This document shows positions 15,629 through 24,077 of a stretch of DNA of 64,000 nt, piece by piece. The notes beneath the pieces were generated by a model. That model was not told the origin of the DNA. It was given only the letters and a program-made list of their open reading frames with translations, and ran no database searches. Within the stretch, counting starts at the first letter, position 1. Each line of letters opens with the position of its first letter. Source of the stretch: Chloroflexota bacterium (lineage in GTDB: Bacteria; Chloroflexota; Anaerolineae; UBA4142). The position numbers and the translations under genes were made by a program. The stretch is from positions 1 to 64,000 of the forward strand of contig JACRPR010000091.1 of the NCBI GenBank assembly GCA_016223105.1. The letters are read 5' to 3'.

Positions 15629-15925
15629 ATGTCAAATCCAGCAATCCGTAAACATCCGCGCGCAATTGCGCGAACACAACCAAGCCGCAAGTCTAGTGAT
15701 GAACGTTATCTGACGGACGCGCGTGGCAAGCGGATCGCGATTGTGCTCGATCTGGCAGAGTATCAGCAACTTGTTGCCGGTAAGCGTGAAACAGCATCTA
15801 CCCGCGCGCCGCAAGCAGCCTGGGATTGGATCACGGCGGCGCGTGATCTGCGCGCGCGCGCCGCTCTTGCGCCAGACTCGACCCCAATCCTACACGCTTT
15901 GCGTGAGGAGCGTGCGCGGCGATGA
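15629..15925 (+). CDS. Phd/YefM-like antitoxin
   Basis: A 98-residue protein with a polar N-terminus and the segment ERYLTDARGKRIAIVLDLAEYQQLV, which matches the DNA-binding beta strand and helix of Phd/YefM-type antitoxins. The C-terminal helical tail would wrap the toxin. It is directly followed, with an ATGA overlap, by a PIN toxin. Such antitoxins usually repress their own promoter. A good ribosome site (GAGGAG) sets the start. Confidence 0.75.
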   Translation: MSNPAIRKHPRAIARTQPSRKSSDERYLTDARGKRIAIVLDLAEYQQLVAGKRETASTRAPQAAWDWITAARDLRARAALAPDSTPILHALREERARR

Positions 15926-16374
15926 GCGAACCCAAGTCGGTGAATCGTGTGGTTTGTGTGGATGCGGGGTTGGTCATCAAGTTTATTTCGCCTGAATCTG
16001 ACAGCGCGCAAGTCGAAGCATTGTTCGCGCGATGGAAGCAAGACAATGTCGCGATGATTGCGCCCGCGTTTGCGCCGGCAGAAATGGATAGTGTGTTGCG
16101 GCAAAAAGTTGTTCGTAAGGAATTGACGTCGGAGGTTGCTGATGCGGCATTTCAACTTGTGTGCCAGCTTCCGATCACGATAGATGCTGAAACGGATTGT
16201 CGCACCCGCGCGTGGGAGCTTGCCAAACAGTTCGAGTTGCCCACTGTGTACGACGCGGTATATCTTGCGCTCGCCGAAGCGCACCAGTGCGATTTTTGGA
16301 CTGCCGATCGAAAATTATTCGCTCGCGTGAAAGACCAGTTGGTGTATGTAAAGCATTTGTCGAATAGTAAATGA
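15922..16374 (+). CDS. PIN-domain ribonuclease toxin (VapC family)
   Basis: A 150-residue PIN domain. The four acidic residues of the metal site are visible: Asp in VCVDAGLVIKF, Glu in FAPAEMDSVL, Asp in TVYDAVYLALA and Asp in DFWTADRKL. VapC toxins cut tRNA or rRNA with Mg2+ and are held inactive by the antitoxin, here encoded by the overlapping gene upstream. All catalytic residues are intact, so the toxin is probably functional. Confidence 0.87.
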   Translation: MSEPKSVNRVVCVDAGLVIKFISPESDSAQVEALFARWKQDNVAMIAPAFAPAEMDSVLRQKVVRKELTSEVADAAFQLVCQLPITIDAETDCRTRAWELAKQFELPTVYDAVYLALAEAHQCDFWTADRKLFARVKDQLVYVKHLSNSK

Positions 16375-16439
16375 TGCAAGGCATGTGCGCGAACAAATTG
16401 CGAAACCGCGCGCGAATTGAAAACCAGGTTGATAACAAC

Positions 16440-16475
16440 CGCCCCGGAGGAATTTTGCGAGAATTCTTCGGGGCG
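16440..16475 (+). terminator. Intrinsic terminator after the VapC toxin
   Basis: CGCCCCGGAGGAATT (16440-16454) pairs with AATTCTTCGGGGCG (16462-16475), followed by ATTTTGATT. Confidence 0.8.
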
Positions 16476-16484
16476 ATTTTGATT

Positions 16485-16515
16485 GGGACGCGGACAAACG
16501 CGGAGGAACGCGGAT
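16485..16515. repeat. GGGACGCGGACAAACG dispersed repeat, copy 1
   Basis: GGGACGCGGACAAACG followed by CGGAGGAACGCGGAT. Near-identical copies are at 26606-26636 and, inverted, at 26730-26760. Confidence 0.7.
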
Positions 16516-16611
16516 GGAAATTTTTGGCGATGGGCAAAGAAAATGCAAAGACCTTCGAGGCGATTTACTCGGAGGTCTTGTCGTTCAATTCATATCCACC
16601 AATCTCTCCAG

Positions 16612-17133
16612 TCAACTCGAACTTTTCAAATACGCATATTCTTCGGGATAGTCAATTCCAAAACGCACACACAGGGCTGAAACATCTTTGAAATCATTCT
16701 CGCGCAGTTTATATCCCGTGTGAAACTTGACCATATACTCCGGCGAGATACATTTGACAATGTGTCCATTCACTCTGCCAATGCCCGTTAGCGAAGCGGC
16801 TGGATACATCACGCCTTTTTCCGCGGGACCATAAAGACCGTTGCCCTCGGTATCAAAGGTAATCGCATGCACATCCACGAGTCGCCCTTGATCATCACCC
16901 AAAACAAAATTCCAAGCACTTGTGTCATTGCGCGGTATATCTTTATAACCCTGCATCTCTAGCAACTCGCGTAATTTTGGTACGTTCTTATGCTGAACAA
17001 CGATGTCCACGTCGGTATGGGCGCGGGTCTGTTCGCCAAGCAGTGCGTCAACACACCAACCGCCATCGAGCCATATCTCGATTCCCAGGTTATTCAGTTG
17101 GATATACAAGTCAACAACATCAACGATATTCAT
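16612..17133 (-). CDS. Nucleotidyltransferase of the lincosamide/aminoglycoside adenylyltransferase type
   Basis: A 173-residue cytoplasmic protein. The catalytic loop IWLDGGWCVDALLGEQTRAHTDVDIVV has the Gly-Gly and the Asp-x-Asp of the nucleotidyltransferase fold; a third acidic residue may be in RLVDVHAITFD. LinA/AAD-type enzymes transfer AMP to an antibiotic hydroxyl, but many relatives have no known substrate, so resistance is only a possibility. The gene is visibly less GC-rich than its surroundings and lies among toxin-antitoxin genes, which fits acquisition by transfer. Confidence 0.75.
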   Translation of the reverse strand: MNIVDVVDLYIQLNNLGIEIWLDGGWCVDALLGEQTRAHTDVDIVVQHKNVPKLRELLEMQGYKDIPRNDTSAWNFVLGDDQGRLVDVHAITFDTEGNGLYGPAEKGVMYPAASLTGIGRVNGHIVKCISPEYMVKFHTGYKLRENDFKDVSALCVRFGIDYPEEYAYLKSSS

Positions 17134-17167
17134 CTATCTTCACGCTCATCGCGCAAACTTTTAACCC

Positions 17168-17550
17168 TTACAACCAATCCTCAAGCATCAAACCAGGAAT
17201 TCGTTCAAAGTGCTGACGATTGTGTGTTACTAGCGACGCACCGTTCTCCACTGCGATGCTCGCAATTTGCAAATCCAAATCGCTAACCGGGTTACTCGCG
17301 CGTTCGAGTTGTGCTTTTAGCGCACCAAATCGTCGCGCCATTCGTTCATCAAAAGATAAAACAGTGACGCCGGCTAATAGCACATCAAGCGCGCCAAATT
17401 TTCGGCGGCACGCGCGGATTTGTGTGCGCCGTGCGTCAACGCGCCCACGCTGATTGCTGTGATTGCCAATTCTTCGGTCGGCGATATTTGCTCAAGATTT
17501 AATTTTCCGCGCAGAATCGCAACGCAATGATCGCTATCGAGAATTTTCAC
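17168..17550 (-). pseudogene. Frameshifted PIN-domain toxin
   Basis: Reading the minus strand from GTG at 17550, which overlaps the antitoxin stop, gives KILDSDHCVAILRGKLNLEQ and so on to AENLARL, then a stop at about 17374. The continuation DVLLAGVTVLSFDERMARRFG and SDLDLQIASIAVENGASLVTHN is in another frame, so one base has been lost near 17390. The position that is normally the conserved catalytic Glu (SxxELxxG) reads ISVGALTHG, an Ala. Frameshift and active-site loss together indicate a dead tRNA-endonuclease-type toxin; a sequencing error could explain only the first. Confidence 0.8.
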
Positions 17551-17891
17551 CACGCGACCTCTGCGCGCGCGCCTTGATTTTTTCGATTGGTGTAAATTTG
17601 TTCCGTCAAATTTTCCAATTCGGGTTCATCGCGCCACAAACCAAACGCCGCCATTGCCGGATGAATTTTGCCGGCTTGAATTTGCTCCAACAATTCCGCT
17701 CGTTGTCCCAGCGCGCGCGCCGATTGCCGCACAGTTCGGTCAAGGTGTTCGAGCCGTTCCAATTCGCTCGCGCTGATCAACACCGCGACCGCGCGATTTC
17801 GTTGTCGGATCATAATCCGTTCGCCAGCCGCGACGCGTCCGACCAACGCGTCCAAATGGGTTTTCGCTCGCGCGATACTGATGCTTGTCAT
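17547..17891 (-). CDS. Phd/YefM-like antitoxin of the broken PIN pair
   Basis: A 114-residue protein starting MTSISIARAKTHLDALVGRVAAGERIMI, then AVAVLISASELERLEHL, the classical Phd/YefM N-terminal domain; the C-terminal half is a charged helix. The longest frame begins at 17984, but ATG 17891 has GGAGGG ten bases ahead. The toxin gene begins on its stop codon (GTGA) but is frameshifted, so the antitoxin is orphaned and may protect against other PIN toxins. Confidence 0.78.
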   Translation of the reverse strand: MTSISIARAKTHLDALVGRVAAGERIMIRQRNRAVAVLISASELERLEHLDRTVRQSARALGQRAELLEQIQAGKIHPAMAAFGLWRDEPELENLTEQIYTNRKNQGARAEVAW

Positions 17892-17987
17892 ATTTCTCGC
17901 CCTCCCTGCCGCGCGTATTATAGCCCAAGCGCGTCGAGTTGCCAAAATGCAAGTGGCGAGACATCGCGCCTCGCCACTCGCCACTCG

Positions 17988-20624
17988 TCACTTTGCTACG
18001 CGTTCCACCTTCACCGCGCACACCTTCAACTCCGGTATTTTCGCGATCGGATCAACCGCCGTGTTCGTCAGCATATTCGTCAATGCTTCCGCGTAGTGAA
18101 ACGTCATAAACACGACGCCATTGCCGACGCGATCTGTAACCCAGGCGCGCGCGTCCACCTGTCCGCGTCGCGATGAAATGTGCAACCAATCGCCATCGCC
18201 GACGCCGAGTTTCGCCGCGTCGTCCGGGTTCAACTCGACGCGTTCTTCCGGCGCGATCTGTTCGAGACCTGGGACGCGGCGCGTCATTGCGCCGGTGTGG
18301 TAGTGATGCAAGATGCGCCCGGTCGTCAACGTGAAGGGGAATGTATCGTCGGGATTCTCCGCCGGTTCTTGATGTTCGATTGGCGAGAACAAGCCCTTGC
18401 CGCGCGTAAATTTTTCCGTGTGCAAAATCGGCGTGCCATTATGTTCCTTGTTCGGCACGGGCCACTGCAAACCTTTCGCGTCAATGCGTTCGAAAGTGAT
18501 CCCGGCGTACTGCGGCGTGAGCGACGCGATCTCGTTCATGATTTGCGATGCCGATCCGTACGTCCATTGCTCCGCCGGCGCGCCCATTCGTTTCGCGACC
18601 TCGCTCACGATTTGCCAATCGGCGCGACATTCGCCGATCGGATTGATCGCTTTGCGAACGCGTTGCACGCGCCGTTCCGTGTTCGCGAACGTGCCATCTT
18701 TTTCCGCGAACGATGCCGCCGGGAAAACGACATCCGCGAGTTGCGCGGTTTCGGTCATGAACAATTCCGAGACGACGAGAAAATCGAGATTGTTCAATGC
18801 TTCAACGACGTGATGCGAATCGGGATCGCTCATCGCGACATTTTCGCCGACGATCCACATCGCCTTGACCTGGCGCGCGCGCGCGGCTTGCAACATTTCG
18901 CCGACGGTCAACCCAACTTTGTTCGACAGTTCGACGCCCCACGCGTTTTGGAATTTTTCGCGCGCCGCGTCGTCGGTTACGCGTTGATAGCCGGTGAAAT
19001 AATTCGGCAGTGCGCCGACATCGCACGAGCCCTGCACATTGTTTTGTCCGCGCAAAGGATTGACGCCCGCGCCCGGCTTGCCAATGTTGCCGGTGAGCAT
19101 CGCGAGGTTTGCAATCGTGAGCACGTTGTTGTGTCCCGTCGTGTGTTGCGTGATGCCCATCGCGTAAAAAATCGCGCTCGGCTTGTTGCCCGCGTACAAG
19201 CGCGCGGCGGTGAACAGATCGTCAACCGCGATGCCGGTGATTTCACTCACGCGCGCCGGCGTGTACGTCTCGACGACCTTGCGCCATTCGTCGAATCCTT
19301 CCGTGCGCTGAGCGATAAATTCTTTATCTTCGAGTCCTTCTTTCAAAATGATGTGCGCCAAACCGTTGAGCAGAGCGATATCTGTCCCAGGTCGTTGACG
19401 AATGTAGAGCGTCGCGATGCTCGCGAGATCAATCGCGCGCGGATCGGCGACGATGAGTTTCGCGCCGTTGCGAACCGCGCGGCGGATGCGCGTGCCAATG
19501 ACCGGATGTTGCTCGGTCGTGTTCGATCCGATCACCAACATCGTTTTGCAATTGTCAATATCCGCGATGTTGTTTGTCATCGCGCCCGAGCCGAATGAGG
19601 TGGCCAGACCGGTCACAGTTGCGGCGTGTCAGAGACGGGCGCAGTGGTCTACGTTGTTCGTCCCCATCACCGTGCGCGCGAATTTTTGAATCAGGCATTT
19701 GGATTGTCCCAGTTTTTCCGCGACCAGGTTCAATGCTTCGTCCCAGGATGCTTCGACGAACGCGCCATCTTTTTTGATCAGCGGTTTTGTCAAGCGATCC
19801 TTGTGATGGATGAACTCGTAACCGTAACGACCTTTGACGCACAACGCCATTCCGTTCACGACCGCTTTGCGATTCGATGTTACCTTGACGACCTTGCCAT
19901 TGCGAACATTCAGATCGAATTGACAACCGACGCCGCAGTACGTACACGTCGTCGTCACTTTTTTCATTTGATAGTCGCGCCCTTTGCCGCGCGAGGTCTT
20001 GTCGGTGAGCGCGCCGGTTGGGCAGTACGCCGCGCACGCGCCGCACGATTCGCACCCGGCTTCGAGCATCGTTACATCCGCGCCCGCGACGATGCGATCG
20101 TTAAAGCCGCGATTCGCGACGCCCCACACATTGCGCCCCTGAATCTCCGCGCACGCGCGCACGCATCGCGTACACAAAATACATTTGTTGAAATCGGTGA
20201 ACACGAACGGATTCGGATCACCGTCCACCGGATAACTGTGGCGTTTGCCTTTGTGCGCGGTCCACGGCACTTGATATTCGTAAACCTGGTTTTGCAATTC
20301 GCACGCGCCGTCGGCTTCGCAGATCATGCAATCGTTCGGATGATCGGTGAGCAACATTTCGAGAATGAATTTGCGCTCCTCGATCACTTTGGGCGTGTCG
20401 GTCTGCACGATCATTCCCTCGCTGACCGGCAGAGTGCACGACGCGATGAGACCGCGCATCTTTTCGACTTCGACAACGCACATTCGACACGCGCCGACCG
20501 GTTTCAAATCGGGATGATGGCACAGCGTGGGAATGTTGATGCCATTCGCCCACGCCGCGTCGAGTACGGTCATACCGTCTTTGGCTTGAATTGCTTTGCC
20601 GTTGATGATTAAGTTTACGGGCAT
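17988..20624 (-). CDS. fdhA: Formate dehydrogenase alpha subunit, selenocysteine-containing, NuoG-like N-terminus
   Basis: An 878-residue bis-MGD enzyme that oxidises formate to CO2 or the reverse. From the N-terminus: [2Fe-2S] ferredoxin domain (CHHPDLKPVGACRMC), His-Cys [4Fe-4S] (HPNDCMICEADGAC), two [4Fe-4S] (CILCTRCVRAC, CESCGACAAYC), then the molybdopterin-side cluster (CTYCGVGC...ALCVKGRYG). The active-site motif reads DHCARL-TGA-HAATVTGLATSFG; the in-frame TGA at 19629-19631 is exactly where FDHs have Sec or Cys, and a SECIS hairpin follows it. An ordinary ORF search splits the gene at this codon. About 20-25 residues normally between WDEAL and the LIQKFAR helix are missing. Residue 332 is Sec. 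Confidence 0.92.
19600..19631 (-). promoter_or_regulatory. UGA codon and bacterial SECIS hairpin of fdhA
   Basis: On the minus strand, UGA (19631-19629) is followed by 12 bases and then GUGACC-GGUCU-GGCCAC (19616-19600). The arms pair with one A-C mismatch, leaving the loop GGUCU that begins 19 bases after UGA. This is the same apical loop as in the E. coli fdhF SECIS bound by SelB, so UGA should be read as selenocysteine. Confidence 0.85.
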
Positions 20625-20669
20625 TGATGTACCTCCGAGTATTAGTCAATCGTAATTGGTAAATGGTAA

Positions 20670-20698
20670 TTGTCAGAAATTGCGCGCCGTGATATAAT
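20670..20698 (+). promoter_or_regulatory. Promoter of the small gene at 20725
   Basis: TTGTCA (20670-20675), 17 bases, TATAAT (20693-20698). The upstream flank is a short CGTAATTGGTAAATGGTAATTG low-complexity stretch (20649-20671), related in style to the intergenic hairpins. Confidence 0.7.
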
Positions 20699-20724
20699 TT
20701 ACGCGCAATAGAATGGAGTTGAAA

Positions 20725-21057
20725 ATGATCAGTCAAGTTACTACTGTGATCGAACCATTTGTGCGCCGCGGACTTTTTTCTAGTCCAGAGCAAGCCGTGA
20801 GTGAAATGGCGCGTGATTACATTCTGCGCCAAATCGAGCGGCACCGCGCGACGATAGAAAAATTACAGACCCGGTATGGAATGAATTACGCGCAATTCAA
20901 TGCGTATCTAAAATCGCGCGCGGCGACTTTGTTGACCATGCCGAATCCCGTGCTGGGCAAAGCCGTGATGCAAGAAGAACAAGACGCGCTCGATTGGAAA
21001 ATTGCGACCGAGATGTTGCAATCCTGGCTTGGCTTGCAATCGGAGGTCGGTAAGTGA
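20725..21057 (+). CDS. Small antitoxin-like protein of unknown function
   Basis: A 110-residue helical protein beginning MISQVTTVIEPFVRRGLFSSPEQAVSEM, followed by RDYILRQIERHRATIEKLQTRYGM. The first half looks like a ribbon-helix-helix-type antitoxin region and the second like a short coiled coil. No partner toxin follows; the next 178 bases hold no convincing gene. ATG 20725 is preferred over 20713 because GGAG lies at 20715-20718. It has its own strong promoter, which argues that it is a real gene. Confidence 0.6.
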   Translation: MISQVTTVIEPFVRRGLFSSPEQAVSEMARDYILRQIERHRATIEKLQTRYGMNYAQFNAYLKSRAATLLTMPNPVLGKAVMQEEQDALDWKIATEMLQSWLGLQSEVGK

Positions 21058-21235
21058 AATCGCTTGCCGACCTTTTGTTTTAAACCACTGCCCGCGCTAA
21101 TTTTTTAACCTCGACTTTTTCCCCGCGCATTTTGCACACGCCGGGCGCGCACAGTTTTTCCGCGTGCGCCGTCAATTCATCGCGACCGTCGCGCGCACGT
21201 TTTCGATGGATGATGCAACGGAATCGTTTTCGCGC

Positions 21236-22507
21236 TTAGCGCGGCGGGCGCACGCGCACGATCACCTGGGTTGACGCGTTGACATCCAAACGCGCCGCGT
21301 CCGTCCACTGCCCGTTGCTGTAAGTGAGGACAATGTAACTTCCGTTGACGACTGAAAACACCACTTGCCCGTTTGCGCCGGTCGTGCGATCCGCGACATA
21401 GTTGCGGCTCGCGGTGATCAGCTGGATCCACGCGCCGCTCACCGGCGCGTTCGTCGTCTCGTTCACGACTTGGACGGTCAACGTTTTCAAACGGAGCGTG
21501 ATTTCTTTCGAACTGCTCATTCCCACGCGCGCGGCTTGCCACCATTGGCCGGTGTACGCCAGCACGTCATATTCACCGTTGACGACGGAGAACGTAATCT
21601 GACCGTTGGCATCCGTCGTGCGATCCGCGACATAGTTGCCGCTGGCGGTTTTGATCTGCACCCAGACACTGCGCGGCGCGTTCGTCGCATCGTCCACCGC
21701 TTTGATGCTCAAGGTTTTCAAACGGAGCGTGATTTCTTTCGAACCGCTCATTTCCACGCGCGCGGCTTGCCACCATTGACCGGTGTACGCCAGCACGTCG
21801 TATTCGCCGTTGACGACGGAGAATGTAATCTGACCTCTGGCATCTGTCGTGCGATCCGCGACATAGTTGCCGCCGGCGGTTTTGATCTGCACCCACAGTC
21901 CACTGCGCGGCGCGTTCGTTACATCGTCCACCGCTTTGATGGTGAGTGTTTTTAGACGAATCACAACCTGGGTCGGTCCGCTCACGCCGACTTGCGCGGC
22001 TTCCCACCATTGCCCGGAATATGCCAGCACGCGATAATTGCCGGGTTGACTCAACGCGAAAAGCACGCTCCCATCCGCGCCGGTTGTGCGATCGGCGACA
22101 TATTTGCCGCTGGCGGTCAGGAGTTGGACCCACACGCCCCGCACCGGCGCGCCGCTCACATCATCCACCGTGATTACCGTGAGACTAGGCGATTGGTTGA
22201 TCGTCGGCACGGCGGTCGGCGTCGGCGTCGCGGTCGCGAATGGTTTGCGCGTTGGATCCGCTTCGACGAGCGTGGGGGTTGGAACGGCAGTGAGCGGCGG
22301 TGTGCCGGTCGCGATCACTTGTTGATCGGTCGCTTGACAATTTTCATTGCCCAATCCCGCGCACACTTTGACAAACGCCTCTTCGGTCGCACTGCCGGTG
22401 ACGGTCAGAATTCCTGCGGTGATCGTCGCGACGATCGCGATCAGCAGAACCAGTTCGATTAATCCCTGTCCCTGTTGATTGCGGCGGGAAAAAAGTTGTG
22501 GGTTCAT
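21236..22507 (-). CDS. TadE/Flp-pilin-like surface protein with four tandem beta-domain repeats
   Basis: A 423-residue protein. Residues 9-36 (RRNQQGQGLIELVLLIAIVA) look like a prepilin leader with a Gly-Gln-Gly-Leu-Ile-Glu cleavage region and hydrophobic helix, as in Flp/TadE pilins. A Pro/Thr linker (residues 68-104) follows, then four repeats of about 80 residues (107-185, 186-265, 266-342, 343-423) with core WVQIKTAxGNYVADRTT, ITFSVVNGEYDVLAYTGQWW and KEITLRLKTL, resembling carboxypeptidase-regulatory/Ig-like beta sandwiches. The protein would stand out from the cell or form a filament. It is preceded by a zinc-ribbon TPR membrane protein in the same direction. Confidence 0.75.
   Translation of the reverse strand: MNPQLFSRRNQQGQGLIELVLLIAIVATITAGILTVTGSATEEAFVKVCAGLGNENCQATDQQVIATGTPPLTAVPTPTLVEADPTRKPFATATPTPTAVPTINQSPSLTVITVDDVSGAPVRGVWVQLLTASGKYVADRTTGADGSVLFALSQPGNYRVLAYSGQWWEAAQVGVSGPTQVVIRLKTLTIKAVDDVTNAPRSGLWVQIKTAGGNYVADRTTDARGQITFSVVNGEYDVLAYTGQWWQAARVEMSGSKEITLRLKTLSIKAVDDATNAPRSVWVQIKTASGNYVADRTTDANGQITFSVVNGEYDVLAYTGQWWQAARVGMSSSKEITLRLKTLTVQVVNETTNAPVSGAWIQLITASRNYVADRTTGANGQVVFSVVNGSYIVLTYSNGQWTDAARLDVNASTQVIVRVRPPR
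21239..22189 (-). repeat. Four tandem ~240 bp coding repeats
   Basis: The four beta-domain units of the pilin-like gene are also similar as DNA, the middle two being nearly identical over long runs (for example GTTGCCGCTGGCGG / GTTGCCGCCGGCGG and flanks), which shows recent duplication and makes copy number prone to change or mis-assembly. Confidence 0.8.
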
Positions 22508-22519
22508 GCTTGCCTCCGA

Positions 22520-23824
22520 TTACTTGGGTTGCGCCGCCGGACAATAGACCATCAACCCGGCTTGCGGATTTTCATGCGGCGCGGCGAGTTGATTCGGCGT
22601 GTAACTCCCCCCGTCGTTTTTTAATTGGAGCGCGCGTTTGAAATGTTGTTGCGCGGTTTGACAATCGCCGGCGGACAGCGACGCCCAGCCCAGCGCGTTC
22701 AACGCGTTCGCATCATTCGGCGCGATCTCCGCCCATTGTTTGAACGCGCTTTGCGCGCGCGAGAAATTGCCCAGTCGTAATGCGTTCCAGCCCAGCAAAG
22801 AAAAATAACTCACGCGCACATGCAGGATGCCGGCTTTATCCGCGGCGGCGAGTTGCGTTTGCGCGACGGTGTATTTGCCGAGATGATAATTCGCGCGCGC
22901 CAACGCGAGCAGGGCGTCGCTATGCGTGGGTTGACGCGTCGTAACGTTTTCGAGATCGGTTTTCGCGGCTTGATAGTTGCCTTGCTCCAACCAAGCCAAG
23001 CCGCGCGCGAAACGCACCGCGGCGGGATCGAAACCCAGCTGTTCTGCGGCGTCGAGATGGGGGAGCGCATACGCGCCGTTTCCGCGTTGCGTTTGCGCGC
23101 GCGCCAGATAATAGTGACTGGTCGCGCTCTCGGGTTCGAGTAATACGGCAAGTTGTAAATGTTCGGCGGCAGAGCCAAAATCGTCTAAACGATATTTGGC
23201 GATGCCCAGATATTCGCGAATTGTGCCATTCTCCGGATCCGCGTCGACCGCGTGTTCGAGATAGCGCGCGGCGCGGCGATAATCGCGCAAACGATACGCC
23301 GCCAAGCCCGCGCCGGTGATGCACAGCGCGCGCGCCGGCTCAAGCTTTAACGCGCGTTCGAAATGCGCGAGCGCGTCGGCGTCGCGGCCCAATGTGTATT
23401 CCGCCCAGCCGAGATGTTCATAGCCGATCGGATCCGCGACATTTAATTTGATCGCGTTTTGATACGCCGCCAGCGCGCCGTCCAGATCGCCCGCCGCGAC
23501 GAGTTGATCGCCGCGTTCGATCAGATAACTGCTGGATAAGCGTTGAACGAAAAACCAACCATAGATTCCGACCGTCACCAGGATCGTGACCACCACGATC
23601 ATCACGGTCCGCGGCCGGAATAACCAACGCCAGCGTTGGCGCGGCGCGGGCGGCGAATTTACCAGCGCATCGGGTTTCTGCATCCGCAAGGGTTGTTGGC
23701 AATGCGGACACAAGACCGCCGGCGCATCGAGCGATTGTTGGCAATGCGGACATTGCAACCCAGCTTTGTTCTTCTCTTCATTGAGAACCGGCGCGGCGGA
23801 GGTGTGGACAGGGTGATGGTTCAT
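22520..23824 (-). CDS. Membrane-anchored zinc-ribbon TPR protein
   Basis: A 434-residue protein. Residues 20-50 form a double zinc ribbon (LQCPHCQQSLDAPAVLCPHCQQPL). A single transmembrane helix (about 74-97, TVMIVVVTILVTVGIYGWFF) is followed by eight or more TPR units (YLIERGDQLVAAGDLDGALAAY, then LKLEPARAL, AVDADPENG, AVLLEPESA, AEIAPNDANALNALGWASL) on the outer side of the membrane. TPR domains usually assemble protein complexes; the pilin-like gene 12 bases downstream could be a partner. ATG 23824 has AAGGAG upstream. Confidence 0.8.
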   Translation of the reverse strand: MNHHPVHTSAAPVLNEEKNKAGLQCPHCQQSLDAPAVLCPHCQQPLRMQKPDALVNSPPAPRQRWRWLFRPRTVMIVVVTILVTVGIYGWFFVQRLSSSYLIERGDQLVAAGDLDGALAAYQNAIKLNVADPIGYEHLGWAEYTLGRDADALAHFERALKLEPARALCITGAGLAAYRLRDYRRAARYLEHAVDADPENGTIREYLGIAKYRLDDFGSAAEHLQLAVLLEPESATSHYYLARAQTQRGNGAYALPHLDAAEQLGFDPAAVRFARGLAWLEQGNYQAAKTDLENVTTRQPTHSDALLALARANYHLGKYTVAQTQLAAADKAGILHVRVSYFSLLGWNALRLGNFSRAQSAFKQWAEIAPNDANALNALGWASLSAGDCQTAQQHFKRALQLKNDGGSYTPNQLAAPHENPQAGLMVYCPAAQPK

Positions 23825-24077
23825 CGGCGCTCCTTTCACACGTGCGCTTACATTTCACTTGCATCGCGAGTCGGTTTGCTATAACCACATTGTAATCGCG
23901 TTGCACGGCTCGCTTCAATAGGATAGATGCTTGCGCTGGCGCAAGGAAAGGAGTACTAGCCGGAATTTTTTATTACCGCTTCGATCTAATTGGATTTGAT
24001 AAATTGCCGCGCGCCGCATCACGCATCACGCGTCCCATCGCGCGGCGACGCAACGTTCCGCAAGTCGGAGACTTGCG

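Noticed and set aside
16612-17133. Confirmed antibiotic-resistance gene
   Set aside because: The nucleotidyltransferase fold is clear, but the substrate of this branch cannot be read from sequence.
18180-19598. A 472-codon open frame on the plus strand opposite fdhA
   Set aside because: It is the antisense shadow of fdhA; its product is Arg/Asp-rich with no domain, and long antisense frames are expected in this GCGCG-biased sequence.
21081-21235. Minus-strand reading ending HAEKLCAPGVCKMRGEKVEV after the pilin-like gene
   Set aside because: It has no start codon and is only about 50 codons; it may be a remnant, but nothing supports a gene.
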